From Gymnopus androsaceus JB14 (taxonomy: Eukaryota; Basidiomycota; Agaricomycetes; Agaricales; Omphalotaceae), in contig ML769651.1 of assembly GCA_009733575.1 (NCBI GenBank), positions 1 through 64,000 on the forward strand: a stretch of DNA of 64,000 nucleotides. Direction: 5' to 3'. The notes beneath the pieces are model-generated. The model made no database searches and was not told the origin of the DNA. It worked only from the letters and a program-made list of their open reading frames with translations. This document shows positions 1-11,404 of this stretch, piece by piece (within the stretch, counting starts at the first letter, position 1; every line of letters starts with the position of its first letter). The position numbers and the translations under genes are program-made.

Positions 1-1
1 G

Positions 2-1692
2 CTTGAGACCAGAAATGTGTTTCAACATTGGGACTGTGTCACTAAGCCTAATTTTGACGAATTCTGTAAGAAATTGGCTGAGACCTTTCCTGAATCATTG
101 GGAAATATGCATGGATCAAAGAACACATTGCACAGATACATCACTCAGTTTGCTCCTATACATCCAGGAGAACGAGAAAAGCTGAAAGTGTATACAGAGG
201 TATTCAGGGCAGAGGCGGCAAAACTGATGAAAGCAACAGTTGACTCACCTGCAATCCTTTCGAATTCGGACGCGGTAACTCTATACATCTCAGTGTTCTC
301 GCAAGAGCTGATTAATATAGTACACATGAGACTGCAACAATCTATCCAACCTACGGTACTGTCAAAAAGGTGGTTTGAAGATCCTTTCTTATTGTTGGAA
401 GTGATTCAATCAGCGACAGGAGCTGATGTTGGATTGTCTTTCCAGGGTTTGTACCAAGTTGTGAACACAAGAGAGATGAACACGGGTTATGGAGTGGCAA
501 GTGCCGAATCTTATTTTAGGTCGCCACTAGCAATTCCTGTAACCAAGGAAGTTCCAATCAGTAGTAAAGGATATAACAATGGCTTTACGAATCAGAGTAT
601 CAAGAGTGAAGAAAATTCAAAAGCTCAAGTTAAGATTGCAGCCACGTTAGATAAATATGACGCACTATTCAAGGAACTGAAGGATGTCAGAGATGATTTT
701 AAATCTGTGAAGAATGAGTTCAATAGGGACATTAGTGAAATGCGCCAACTATGGTCAATCACAAAAGAGGCAGGTAGAGGAGCCAACAATAAAGTAGGCA
801 TGAATACACAACAGCTATCTACTCTCTGTGGACCAAAACCTGTTTTGAACGAACAGGGTAGGCAAATGACATTGAAGGAGTTTGCATGTTTTATGTGTGG
901 AGATAAATCGCATATGATGGGAAACTGCCCAAAGTTCTTGGAGTTCCTGACCCAAGGATGGATAGTACCAGATCCAAATGGAGGGAAAATGATGTTCCTT
1001 AAGGACAGTCAGAAACTACCTAGAGGGGACAACAGGGAAGCCATGCATGAGAAGATTAGATGAATTGCGAAGGAACAAGGATGGTCCACTGCTGAGGTTC
1101 ACTTGATGACAGAGCTTGAGGAAGACAACTTTGAGTCTCAACTAGACCAGTCACCTACGGCGTCTTGGATGATAGTGTCTGAGATGGCTAGGATGCGAAT
1201 GGGTCATGGAGATACAGCAGCTGTTTTTGCGCAGACTCAAGCAGGGAGTTCAAAAAACAATTAGACTCGATGATAGAGTCGCGGACTGGACCAAATCTAA
1301 GGTTGAGGACGAAAGCGACGACTCTGGAGGGTCAATCTAAGCAAAGTTCGAGCACACATCAAAAATTTCATGAAAATCAAGAATCAAATAAATCAAAAGC
1401 AAAAGAGACTCCAAAAGCTGAGAAGACAAAAGCTAGTGTCGAAAAGACATCAGTATACCTTCTACCAGCAATGCGGACTCGAAGCAACAAGGAAACAAAA
1501 TTATTAAAGTCCAAAGTCAGGTTCGAGCTCTCCGATGATGAGTCAGACAAGGTACTGGATAAAACTATACCGTTACCTGACGACTCCGCAAACACAGTCA
1601 ACGATAGTGATAGCGATGACCAAGAAGAAGAAGAATTTATAAGACCTATAATACAGGATTGCAGTTATACAGAATTGGATGAGGCAACTTGA
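2..1692 (+). pseudogene. gag-like capsid/nucleocapsid polyprotein, broken
   Basis: Structural protein of the Ty3/gypsy element. The frame is open from base 2. A CX2CX4HX4C zinc knuckle (CFMCGDKSHMMGNC, about bases 885-930) marks the nucleocapsid part, and a predicted coiled-coil-like stretch rich in K, D and E precedes it. A TGA at 1061-1063 ends the frame where the following residues continue smoothly (IAKEQGW), as expected for a CGA to TGA change. A second break at the A-run near 1250-1256 behaves as a one-base deletion: adding one A joins the frame to the acidic, Ser-rich tail that ends at 1692. The true start lies outside the window. The gag identity is from the zinc knuckle and position; confident. 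Confidence 0.8.
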
Positions 1693-4600
1693 TACATTCT
1701 GAGTAAAGAAACAGCACATCACATAGTTCACAACTACCTTAAAAACAAGATCCTGAGAACTGACACAAGAAGACAGACAGAAAGTAAAACCTACACGAAG
1801 ACTCTCTTTTGCACTGTCTTCGCATACTCAGGAAGCCTGGAGCCAATTACAAGGACACAACCAAAACGAGAGGTGACAAACGAAGACGAGTCTCTATCTA
1901 CCACCACCACCATGAAAACACCCACCAAGTTGTCAACTTCGGCAGAAACTCTATATAGAACGGACGGAAGAGAAAATTGCAAGACAGATTTTCAAGAACC
2001 AAAGTCGAATTGTTTCCAGCTGAGCTTTTCTCAATATATTGCCCACACCAGCCAACCCACGTGAAGATTTTTACCGAGATAAGAATCCGCAGAATACACA
2101 CCGATACAACCGCAAAATAGACTCTCCAGAAACCTGTGTACGATTCCAAACTTTTGGGCAGAAGACGGTGTTACCCGGCAAGTCACTGCAAACCTCAACA
2201 GGATAATGCAAGCAAAAACACATTCACCACCAGAACCACCCATATTCTGCCAGGAACGACAGCAACCCGGTACTTCATCGTCTCTCTCGACGCAATCCGA
2301 TGTTCATTTTTAATGAAAAAGTGGGTTTCTATTGGGTATCAGCCAGAGATCTCGTGGAAGCTTTTCAAAATAGACTTGGCACGATGAAAAGAAGGAAACC
2401 ACACTCATGACACCGTCTAAAGCAAGGCAACACGGAATTCGCGGAAAATTTCGATCTGTGTTTCTAATTTATACCACAATTGGACAAAGCCATGTAACCC
2501 AAACCTGTAAACAAAAGCACATTAAAGAAGTCACTAAGGAACTCCACAAACACCGCTCGCCATTGGGACACACTTACATGGCTTTGTTTGCAATTCCGGT
2601 ACTGACACGTTGCAAGCCTGGGAATCTCTGATTTTTGTGATAATAGATGCCGGACCTACACGCGAAGGCTGTTCAGACAACGAAAACTCTATCCCGGGCA
2701 TCATACTTTACAGTTAAGAATGCCACCCCTTTCAGCGTTCCGCGATATAACAGTGTACCTAACCCAAAAAAAAAAAAGTTCATCAGACTTACAACACACC
2801 AGAGCGCTGTTCATTCGCTTCTAACCTTGGAAGACCCCGTTCAACAATGTATTCAAAAGAAAAGTACATACTCTAAGAAATTATAGCGCCTAAATTCGGG
2901 GGACCCCAAAAGGGAGATTACGATACAACCCGTCACTAGACACACAAGCGCGCACACGACCATAAATCATTACGCATGCCCTACACACACACAGGTAAGG
3001 AGATCTACCTAATTGCGGACCACATCTCGAACAAGGCAAAGAACTTGCCTAAGAAAATCTTGAAAATCGATACATCCAAGATATGAGCAACCTTTGCACA
3101 AAAACAGAGCCAAAGATATCCAATCAACTTGAGGAATCGAAAAGTGAAGTTGAGGAATGTAGAATTTTCAAACCTCACGAAGATCTGAGTGGCGATAATG
3201 GAGAGGAAGAATGGGCCCATCGAGTTTTCACTGCTAGCATCGAATGTGGAGAAATTTTCAATGTGAGCGGATATAAAGGAAGGGCAGACCAATGGAGTGT
3301 TCTCTGCATGCCAACCAAAAGCTGGAGGAGCATACATGTTACGCCATACAATCGGATAATCGGACCGAAAGCCGAAGAACCCAAGGCCTTGCCAAATGTG
3401 ATAAGGCACACGCTCACCTTTAAGAGTAATGACCGTCCTGATAGAGTCAGTACACCAATCGAAAGTCTTTATACCATTGGCGAGCAGGACAATTAAAGTA
3501 GAGATTGGCTGAGCATATAAGATGAAATGCAAGCCTAAAGATCAAGTTTGGTGTACACCCTGTTACGTTCAACGGCTAAGAGAGTCAACAAATTACCGAA
3601 ATACACCCTGACCGAGAGACCTATAAAACTATCGACAACAACAATTGCAACAACCGACAAAGAATTCCTACTAATAGAGCAGAGGGCAGCTGAAAAGAAC
3701 TGCGAATACGCTCCAGCTTAAAGACGGACGAAGAAGGCGAGCGCGCGCGAAGAGAAACTGTCCACAATGGAGTGTTGATCCTAAAGGTACCCAGCGCGTG
3801 AATAACCTCACCAAAATACATCATCTTTCAACACAGAAGAGTCTTATATGCACACAAAGCGATTAGCAGAAATAGTCAATAAAAAGAAACCAACCCGCAG
3901 TTAATAAATGAGCCACATCGGCCTCAGTCCTAAGTTACCTGAAGGTGCCCGGAACGACGAACAAAGCGCGGCCGATTTGCAGGTACTTCAAACAAATGTA
4001 ATGGTTCAGAGGAAGTATAAGAACCCTGTCTGCCTATTTCAATATACAACCAGGTCTAATGTATACGATATTCGAACCCAAGGAAAAGAAATAATGTGTT
4101 AAAACAGAGGAATACACCAGAAAGCATCCCTTGGCAGGAATGCCGCGACGCTGGACCAAATCCGCACAACTATTCAAACTGATTGCGATCAAGGTCTTAA
4201 TTAAAACCAGCAGAGCGCTACCAGCAATCGGACAAGCTACATCAAAAGCACAAAAATATATTCCTAATCATGAGCCTGCGAACAAAAGAGATGAAATAAA
4301 AATTATCTTAAAACAACTGACTCAACCCCTAAACACCCACATACTCAGAGTTCTCAGAGAAGACCATGATAGCGCACATAGATTTGCCTTTGGTAGGCAT
4401 AGCGAGCAAGCTTATGACAGCCTTCTCAAAAACAGGACATTTCTTCTCCCTACACCTCGTATGAGTGTCTACACTGTTTTAGCCTCGAGCAGTGAGCCCT
4501 GAGGATAGAAACTACCACTATTACCCACCTACAAAATATCTTCAACGGAAGTATGCAAAGTAACCGTATAAAGGAACAAACATTGACAAACGAGTACGTA

Positions 4601-5171
4601 AAAATATGAACCATCGATCCCAATTATATCTAGTCTATAACACCACGATCCGTGCGTGCTCTGTGTCGTCAAGCAAGGATCGGTAACAATTAGCGCTATT
4701 GTACCACTCAGAGAGTCTGTGCAACATTAAATAAACACACTAAATATACCCTAACACATATACTCCTGCGCGAACATACCCAAACACAACACAACCTGCA
4801 GATATAGTGGGTAATTACCTCACTGCTAGCCGATACGCATGCCGAGACATCTCTGGATCCTATATCAATGTTGGGTACAACTCATGAACAAGGATTATTA
4901 TCGACAATAAGAATTCACTAGGAAAACCATGACATACTCACAAAACACCTTATCGGGCATCACCACAATTGGTAACGCAAAGACGCAAACAAATACTCTG
5001 CCACGAAACATGAGTAACAAAAAACGCAGTTACCAATACAAAATCATATGAAGCCCACAAATGACTACTACATTATACTCACAGATGAAATTCCATAATA
5101 TGACTAATTCCAATAATGAAAAAATACATGCAAACTATAAACATGCCAACAGTGACCGTAACCAAAACAAA
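1693..5171 (+). pseudogene. decayed protease-reverse transcriptase segment, A/C-rich
   Basis: No open frame of note is present. Remnants of RT motifs can be read only as fragments with many extra bases, in the right order and just before intact pol: a GYDE-like piece near 4873-4890, a QTPLGA-like piece near 4940-4960, an LP..TNSVPI-like piece near 5000-5035 and a T(Y/F)IL..DEIP-like piece near 5065-5095. Composition is skewed: in bases 4741-4800 and 4981-5100 together I count A 82, C 48, G 17, T 33. The intact parts of pol on either side are not G-poor. Expected protease plus RT length is about 2 kb, so the segment is also too long. It may be a heavily mutated piece, another insertion, or a badly assembled stretch. 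Confidence 0.5.
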
Positions 5172-7192
5172 AAGTACAGCGAACTACCAGAAGGTGGGGT
5201 ATGACGACCAAACCTGAGAAAAAGGAGTTCAAAGGTTCTTCTGGGAACATATACAGAACATGAATAGGATTTTACAGCGGATCACTTATGCAGGTGGAAC
5301 ATTCTCGGGACCAAAGGCTTACCTGTGTTGTGCAGAACAAATGGTTCTTGGACACAGGTGTAGCTATGAAGGTACTAAACCAAAAGAAAAGATGGCAGAG
5401 ACAGTTTTAACCTGGCCAGAATGTACTTCAAGGAGTGATGTGAGAGCTTTCTTGGGTACGGCAAGTCAATTGCGAATGTTTATACAAAACTTTGCAAAGA
5501 AAGCTGCACCACTTACGAAGCTGACTTTGGATATACCCTGGGAATGGGGGGAAGAGCAAAGGATGTCTATGGAACTGTTAAAAGACAGTATTAGGAAGGC
5601 ACCCACACTTCAACCTGTTAATTTTGACTGGGATGTGTATCTCGCAGTTGACACGTCGTATAAGGCAGTTGGCTGGTATATTTATCCAATTGATCCAATA
5701 ACCAAAATGAAGTATTATAATTATTTTGGATCAATCACACTGAATGAAAGAGAAGCTAGGTTCTTGCAATCAAAAAGGGAACTCTATGGTCTAAAGTTGG
5801 GCCTTGGAGGCAAGTTTATTATTACATATATGGCTGTCGAAGACTGACAGTTGGAGATGGATGCCAGTTATGTGAAAGGAATGCTTGATAACCCCAGTGC
5901 AGGCCCAAACGCGACTATCAATAGGTGGATTGAGGATATAAGGAAATTCCATTTCGTTCTAGTACACATAAAAGGGATTCTTCATGGGCCTGACGGTTTG
6001 TCATGAAGGCCTCCAGGAGGTTGGCAACCGCCAAGACCACCAATTAATCCTGATGACTATGTAGACATCAACAATGGTGATCCTTTGGAATTCAGTATAG
6101 CAGAAGGTGTTGAAGGTGCCCCACTGGATTTTGAAGATTTTAAACATGATATTGATCCAAGAAGTGGATATCTTTCTGAGGTTGCATTAGATGCCTTAGA
6201 TATCGAAGATGATCTGCAGAGTTACATTGATGAAGAAAGGCAGTTTGAATTTAAGAGGAATGTTAAAATTGATGAGGGCAAAGTTCCTTTCTCGCTCTTT
6301 CAGCAGGAAGTAATGATTCCAATGACAGACAAGCAGTGGAACAGCAAGAACCCTTATGCAGACAAGCATTGTTCAGAGGCTGGGAACAGGTTAGATCAGC
6401 TTTTACCATGCATCAAACTTAAGCTTGTGCTAAAATTGGACGAGGTGTATGCTGGTCTTACGGCAAAGGAAATCGAATTCTTGAACAAGTCAGCAGAAAC
6501 ATTCAAGTTAGATGATGAGGACAGGCTGTATCGGCAAAGAAAGGAAATGCCTGATCTACCTCAGTTAGTCATTGAAAGAGAGAAAAGGATGTATATCTTG
6601 CATTGCGCGCATGACAGCCTTGGTCATAAAGGTGTCTACGCAACATTGGACTTTATTGAAAAACAATTTCGGTGGCCAGACCTAAAGAAAGATGTAAATT
6701 GGTATGTCAGCTCCTGTGTCGCATGTCAGAATTGGCAATTGAGGATGATTCGAATCCCACCATCAGTCACATACACTCCATCATATTTCAGAAGGTACAC
6801 ATGGATGTGATGCTGATGTCGCCGAAAAGTAATGGTTGCAGGTATATTGTGCATGGCCATGACTCACTTTCATCTTGGTCACAAGGGAGAGCTATGCGCC
6901 AGGATAATGCTAAGAACCTAGGCGAATGGTTTTTTGAGGACGTCATCTGTAGATGGGGATGTCCAGAGGAAGTCGTTACAGATAATGCACCACAGATGAA
7001 GAAAATGCTAAAGTGGCTGGAAAGCAAGTATGGGATCAGAGGCATTAGAATCTCTCCATATAACTCTCAAGGAAATGGTAAGATTGAGAGGGCCCACTTT
7101 GACATACGTCAAGCATTGGTGAAAGCGACTGGTGGCAACGTTGGAAAGTGGTCTTTCTTTCTCAAACACATACTTTGGGCAGACCGTATAAT
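5172..7192 (+). pseudogene. pol: RT connection, RNase H and integrase core
   Basis: From about 5228 the RT thumb/connection is clear (FFWEHIQNMN, YAGGTFSGPKA, DVRAFLGT), then the RNase H part (AVDTSYKAVG, FGSITLNEREA, MDASYVKGML, HGPDGLS). TGA at 5845 replaces an expected Trp and TGA at 6004 an expected Arg (LS*RPP). The integrase follows with an HHCC-like zinc region (HCAHDSLGH, CVACQ) and the catalytic triad D (HMDVML), D (VTDNAP) and E (KIERAHFD). A one-base deletion in a T-run near 6788 shifts the frame before HMDVML. The copy is cut at DRI by a foldback element; the first base after the left target duplication is 7193. Not functional. Confidence 0.85.
7186..7192. repeat. left target-site duplication GTATAAT
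   Basis: The heptamer GTATAAT sits directly left of the foldback element and again directly right of it at 11405-11411. Keeping one copy and deleting the rest joins integrase codons for D-R-I to M-A-R-H-G-F-G-C-S-P-Y-F in frame, which is the normal spacing of this integrase region. Confidence 0.85.
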
Positions 7193-7299
7193 CACTTCAG
7201 GCTGCCCCAATTTATATCTTCTTAGATAGTCCAAAGTGTAACAATCCAGTAACTAATATGATCAAAATCCACAGGAAATCCAGGGGCCCCGCCTGGAAT

Positions 7300-8610
7300 C
7301 CATACACCCTGCCTGGATTCCATGCATGTCGCATGGATTCCATGCCCTAGTAAATAGTAGTGTATGGATTCCAGGCATGTTGCATGGAATCCATGCACTA
7401 GTAAAAATAGTAGTGTATGGATTCCAGGCATGTCGCATGGAATCCATGCACTGGTAAAAATAGTAGTGTATGGATTCCAGGCATGTTGCATGGATTCCAT
7501 TCACTAGTAAAAATAGTAGTGTATGGATTCCAGGCATGTTGCATGGATTCCATGCACTAGTAAAAATAGTAGTGTATGGATTCCAGGCATGTTGCATGGA
7601 TTCCATTCACTAGTAAAAATAGTAGTGTATGGATTCCAGGCATGTTGCATGGAATCCATGCACTAGTAAAAATAGTAGTGTATGGATTCCAGGCATGTTG
7701 CATGGAATCCATGCACTAGTAAAAATAGTAGTGTATGGATTCCAGGCATGTTGCATGGAATCCATGCACTAGTAAAAATAGTAGCGTATGGATTCCAGGC
7801 ATGTTGCATGGAATCCATGCACTAGTAAAAATAGTAGCGTATGGATTCCAGGCATGTTGCATGGATTCCATGCACTAGTAAAAATAGTAGTGTATGGATT
7901 CCAGGCATGTTGCATGGATTCCATTCACTAGTAAAAATAGTAGTGTATGGATTCCAGGCATGTTGCATGGATTCCATGCACTAGTAAAAATAGTAGTGTA
8001 TGGATTCCAGGCATGTTGCATGGATCCATTCATAGTAAAAAATAGTAGTGTATGGATTCCAGGCATGTTGCATGGAATCCATGCACTAGTAAAAATAGTA
8101 GTGTATGGATTCCAGGCATGTTGCATGGAATCCATGCACTAGTAAAAATAGTAGTGTATGGATTCCAGGCATGTTGCATGGAATCCATGCACTAGTAAAA
8201 TAGTAGCGTATGGATTCCAGGCATGTTGCATGGAATCCATGCACTAGTAAAAATAGTAGTGTATATGGATTCCAGGCATGTCGCATGGAATCCATGCACT
8301 AGTAAAAACTAGTAGCGTATGGATTCCAGGCATGTTGCATGGAATCCATGCACTAGTAAAAATAGTAGTGTATGGATTCCAGGCATGTCGCATGGATTCC
8401 ATGCACTGGTAAAAATAGTAGTGTATGGATTCCAGGATGTTGCATGGAATCCATGCACTGATAAAAATAGTAGTGTATGGATTCCAGGCATGTTGCATGG
8501 AATCCATGCTAGTAAAAATAGTAGTGTATGGATTCCAGGCATGTCGCATGGAATCCATGCACTGGTAAAAATAGTAGCATATGGATTCCAGGCATGTTTA
8601 GTAGTGTATG
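7300..8610 (+). repeat. left arm: about 24 tandem copies of a 53 bp unit
   Basis: Consensus unit begins TGGATTCCAGGCATGTTGCA, goes on with TGGAATCCATGCACTAGT and ends AAAAATAGTAGTGTA. Units differ by point changes (GTTGC or GTCGC, GGAATCC or GGATTCC, CTAGT or CTGGT) and by small deletions near 8030, 8440 and 8510. Each unit holds internal palindromes (GCATGGAATCCATGC), so single units can also fold. The array degrades at its inner end (8580-8640). Confidence 0.95.
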
Positions 8611-8619
8611 GATTCCATG

Positions 8620-9312
8620 CATGTCGCATTAGTACTAGTTCGACCATTAGATTAGTTACTAGTCTGAGTTATCAGTACTAGTACCACCATTAGGTTAGTT
8701 ACTAGTTCAAGTTATTAGTACTATTATAAGCATTAGATTCGTTACTAGTACGACTTATTAGTACTAGTTCAACCATTAGATTAGTTACTAGTCCGAGTTA
8801 TTAGTACTAGTACAACCATTAGGTCAGTTACTAGTATGACTTATTGGTACTAGTACAACCATTAGATTAGTTACTAGTCCGAGTTATTTGTACTAGTACC
8901 ACCGTTAGGTTAGTTACTAGTCCGAGTTATTAGTACCATTATAAGCATTAGATTTGTTACTAGTACAACTTATTAGTACTAGTTCAACCATTAGATTAGT
9001 TACTAGTCTGAGTTATTAGTACTAGTACAACATTAGATTAGTTACTAGTCCGAGTTATTAGTATTAGTACAACCATTAGGTTAGTTACTAGTATGACTTA
9101 TTAGTACTAGTTCAACCATTAGATTAGTTACTAGTCCGAGTTATTAGTACTAGTACAACCATTAGATTAGTTACTAGTCCGAGTTCTTAGTATTAGTACC
9201 ACCATTAGATTAGTTACTAGTCCGAGTTATCAGTACTAGTACCACCATTAGGTTAGTTACTAGTACGACTTATTGGTACCAGTACAACCATTAGCTTCCT
9301 TACTAGTATGAC
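8620..9312. repeat. core tandem array of a 43 bp ACTAGT-rich unit
   Basis: About 16 imperfect copies of a unit built from TTAGTACTAGTNCAACCATT and AGATTAGTTACTAGTCCGAG. The palindrome ACTAGT occurs in both halves. It is unrelated to the 53 bp unit except for the shared ACTAGT hexamer. No coding potential is seen. Confidence 0.9.
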
Positions 9313-9665
9313 CTTACGCCCACCCTCCCGGTGCTTGTGGGCACTTATTTATCCAAAAAATGTCGAGAATCAGGCTTGATAAATCCTTCAAAAATCATCA
9401 AAGATTATCAAAATATTTCGGCATTATTGTTCCCCCCCGGTGCATATGGGCACATATGGGTGCTCATTTTACCACAGAACATTGGGAATTGAGCTTGATA
9501 AATTCTGGAAAAATAGTGAAAAATAGTGAAAATATTTGGGCATTGTTATCCCGCCCACAAGCACTTTTGGGTGCGTATTTTCCTGCCAAATAACGGGAAT
9601 GGAGCTTGATAAATCTCGGAAAAATGATAAAAAATCATGAAAATATTTAGGGATTGTTTTTCCAC
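9313..9665 (+). repeat. three degenerate copies of a ~115 bp repeat
   Basis: Copies start near 9313, 9432 and 9551. Each has a C-rich start (CCCGGTGC or CCGCCCAC), a GTGGGCAC or GGGTGC motif, the shared piece GCTTGATAAAT, an A-rich part with AAAATATTT, and ends in (A/T)TTGTT. The copies are much more diverged than the 53 bp arms, which suggests an older part of the element. Confidence 0.75.
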
Positions 9666-9671
9666 CTCCCA

Positions 9672-10016
9672 CTGATTATGGCACCTCATGTCCGAATAAG
9701 GTCATGTAACACATGTGACACTGTCACACTACATATATGGTATACCTTAACTGATTATGGCACCTCATGCCTGAATGTTCTTGTGACACATGTGACACTG
9801 TCACACTACATATACAGTATACCTTAACTGTAACTCTCCTTCTGGAATTCATCCTCATTGCAATCAAAAGTGTAATTTGTAGTTTGTGTGACAGTGTCAC
9901 ATGCAGGCTGATGGGATCAGCAGAGGTAGGTTGCTGGGTGTAGATGAGAAAGTCATCACTGTAACTATCAATCGCTATTTCACAAATTTCAATTTGTACT
10001 GTGTGACAGTGTCACG
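9672..10016 (+). repeat. twin ~80 bp repeats and four 13-bp palindromes
   Basis: Two copies (about 9672-9750 and 9751-9832) share ACTGATTATGGCACCTCATG, the palindrome GTGACACTGTCAC and TATACCTTAACTG. The same kind of palindrome, GTGACAGTGTCAC, occurs twice more at 9888-9900 and 10003-10015. It looks like a protein-binding site of the kind seen near transposon ends or a promoter, but there is no gene next to it. Binding is inference only. Confidence 0.7.
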
Positions 10017-10059
10017 TGACTATTACTATACTTCGCATGCACTACTATATTTACTTGTA

Positions 10060-11300
10060 CATGGAATCCATACACTACTATATTTACTAGTGCATGGAAT
10101 CATTGCAACATGCTGGAATCCATACACTACTATTTTTACTAGTGCATGGATTCCATGCGACATGCCTGGAATCCATACACTACTATTTTTACTAGTGCAT
10201 GATTCATGCGACATGCCTGGAAACATACACTACTATTTTTACTAGTGCATGGATTCCATGCAACATGCCTGGAATCCATACACTACATTTTTTACTAGTG
10301 GCATGGATTCCATGCAACATGCCTGGAATCCATACACTACTATTTTTACCAGTGCATGGAATCCATGCGACATGCCTGGAATCCATACACTACTATTTTT
10401 CCTAGTGCATGGAATCCATGCGACATGCCTGGAATCCATACACTACTATTTTTCCAGTGCATGGATTCATGCAACATGCCTGGAATCCATACCTACTTAT
10501 TTTTACCAGTGCATGGATTCCATGCAACATGCCTGGAATCCATACACTACTATTTTTACCAGTGCATGGATTCCATGCAACATGCCTGGAATCCATACAC
10601 TACTATTTTTACCAGTGCATGGATTCCATGCAACATGCCTGGAATCCATACACTACTATTTTTACCAGTGCATGGATTCCATGCAACATGCCTGGAATCC
10701 ATACACTACTATTTTTCCTAGTGCATGGAATCCATGCAACATGCCTGGAATCCATACACTACTATTTTTACTAGTGCATGGATTCCATGCAACATGCCTG
10801 GAATCCATACACTACTATTTTTACTAGTGCATGGATTCCATGCAACATGCCTGGAATCCATACACTACTATTTTTACTAGTGCATGGATTCCATGCAACA
10901 TGCCTGGAATCCATACACTACTATTTTTACTAGTGCATGGATTCCATGCAACATGCCTGGAATCCATACACTACTATTTTTACTAGTGCATGGAATCCAT
11001 GCAACATGCCTGGAATCCATACACTACTATTTTTACCAGTGCATGGATTCCATGCAACATGCCTGGAATCCATACACTACTGTTTTTACCAGTGAATGGT
11101 TCCATGCAACATGCCTGGAATCCATACACTACTATTTTTACTAGTGCATGGAATCCATGCAACATGCCTGGAATCCATACACTACTATTTTTACCAGTGC
11201 ATGGATTCCATGCGACATGCCTGGAATCCATACACTACTATTTTTACTAGTGCATGGATTCCATGCAACATGCATGGAATCCAGGTGGGGTGTATGGATT
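10060..11300 (-). repeat. right arm: about 23 copies of the 53 bp unit, inverted
   Basis: The same 53 bp unit as the left arm, read on the minus strand; on the plus strand a unit reads ATACACTACTATTTTTACTA then GTGCATGGATTCCATGC. Copies near 10130-10240, 10440-10500 and 11085-11100 carry small deletions. The two arms face each other across about 1.45 kb of core, so a transcript through the element could form a long hairpin. Confidence 0.95.
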
Positions 11301-11404
11301 CCAGGCGGGGCCCCTGGATTTCCTGTGGATTTTGATCATATTAGTTACTGGATTGTTACACTTTGGACTATCTAACTAGTTGCTTTTCCTGGTAGACTGG
11401 AATG

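Larger units (their letters stand above)
7193..11404. mobile_element. 4.2 kb foldback (giant inverted-repeat) DNA element
   Basis: A non-autonomous DNA transposon inserted in the integrase reading frame. Outer ends are imperfect inverted repeats (CACTTCAGGCTGCC against CATTCCAGTCTACC when the right end is reverse-complemented). From 7223 inward, and from 11374 inward on the other strand, about 85 bp are essentially identical. Then each arm is a tandem array of a 53 bp unit, in opposite orientation on the two sides. The core between the arms holds three other repeat families. No transposase or other credible gene is present; long open frames across the arrays are by-products of a 53 bp period. 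A 7 bp target duplication and a clean target frame support the ends. The superfamily is not clear: 7 bp is unusual for hAT or KDZ (8 bp) and Mutator (9 bp). Confidence 0.85.

Noticed and set aside
3005..3532. 175-codon minus-strand frame and a 137-codon plus-strand frame at 3083
   Set aside because: They overlap each other on opposite strands, show no domain and lie in the scrambled part of the retroelement.
5205..5240. TGA before the RT connection read as a natural polyprotein border
   Set aside because: The residues on both sides continue the usual RT order and the preceding frame is already shifted, so it belongs to the decayed segment.
7300..11300. CRISPR-like array
   Set aside because: Units abut with no unique spacers, the organism is a eukaryote, and the two arrays are mirror images within a transposon.
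7222..11375. Long open frames on both strands rich in MDSMQHAWNPYTTIF-like units
   Set aside because: They are the three-frame reading of a 53 bp tandem unit; 53 is not a multiple of 3, so each frame repeats every 159 bases without stops. The units vary by indels with no sign of protein constraint.
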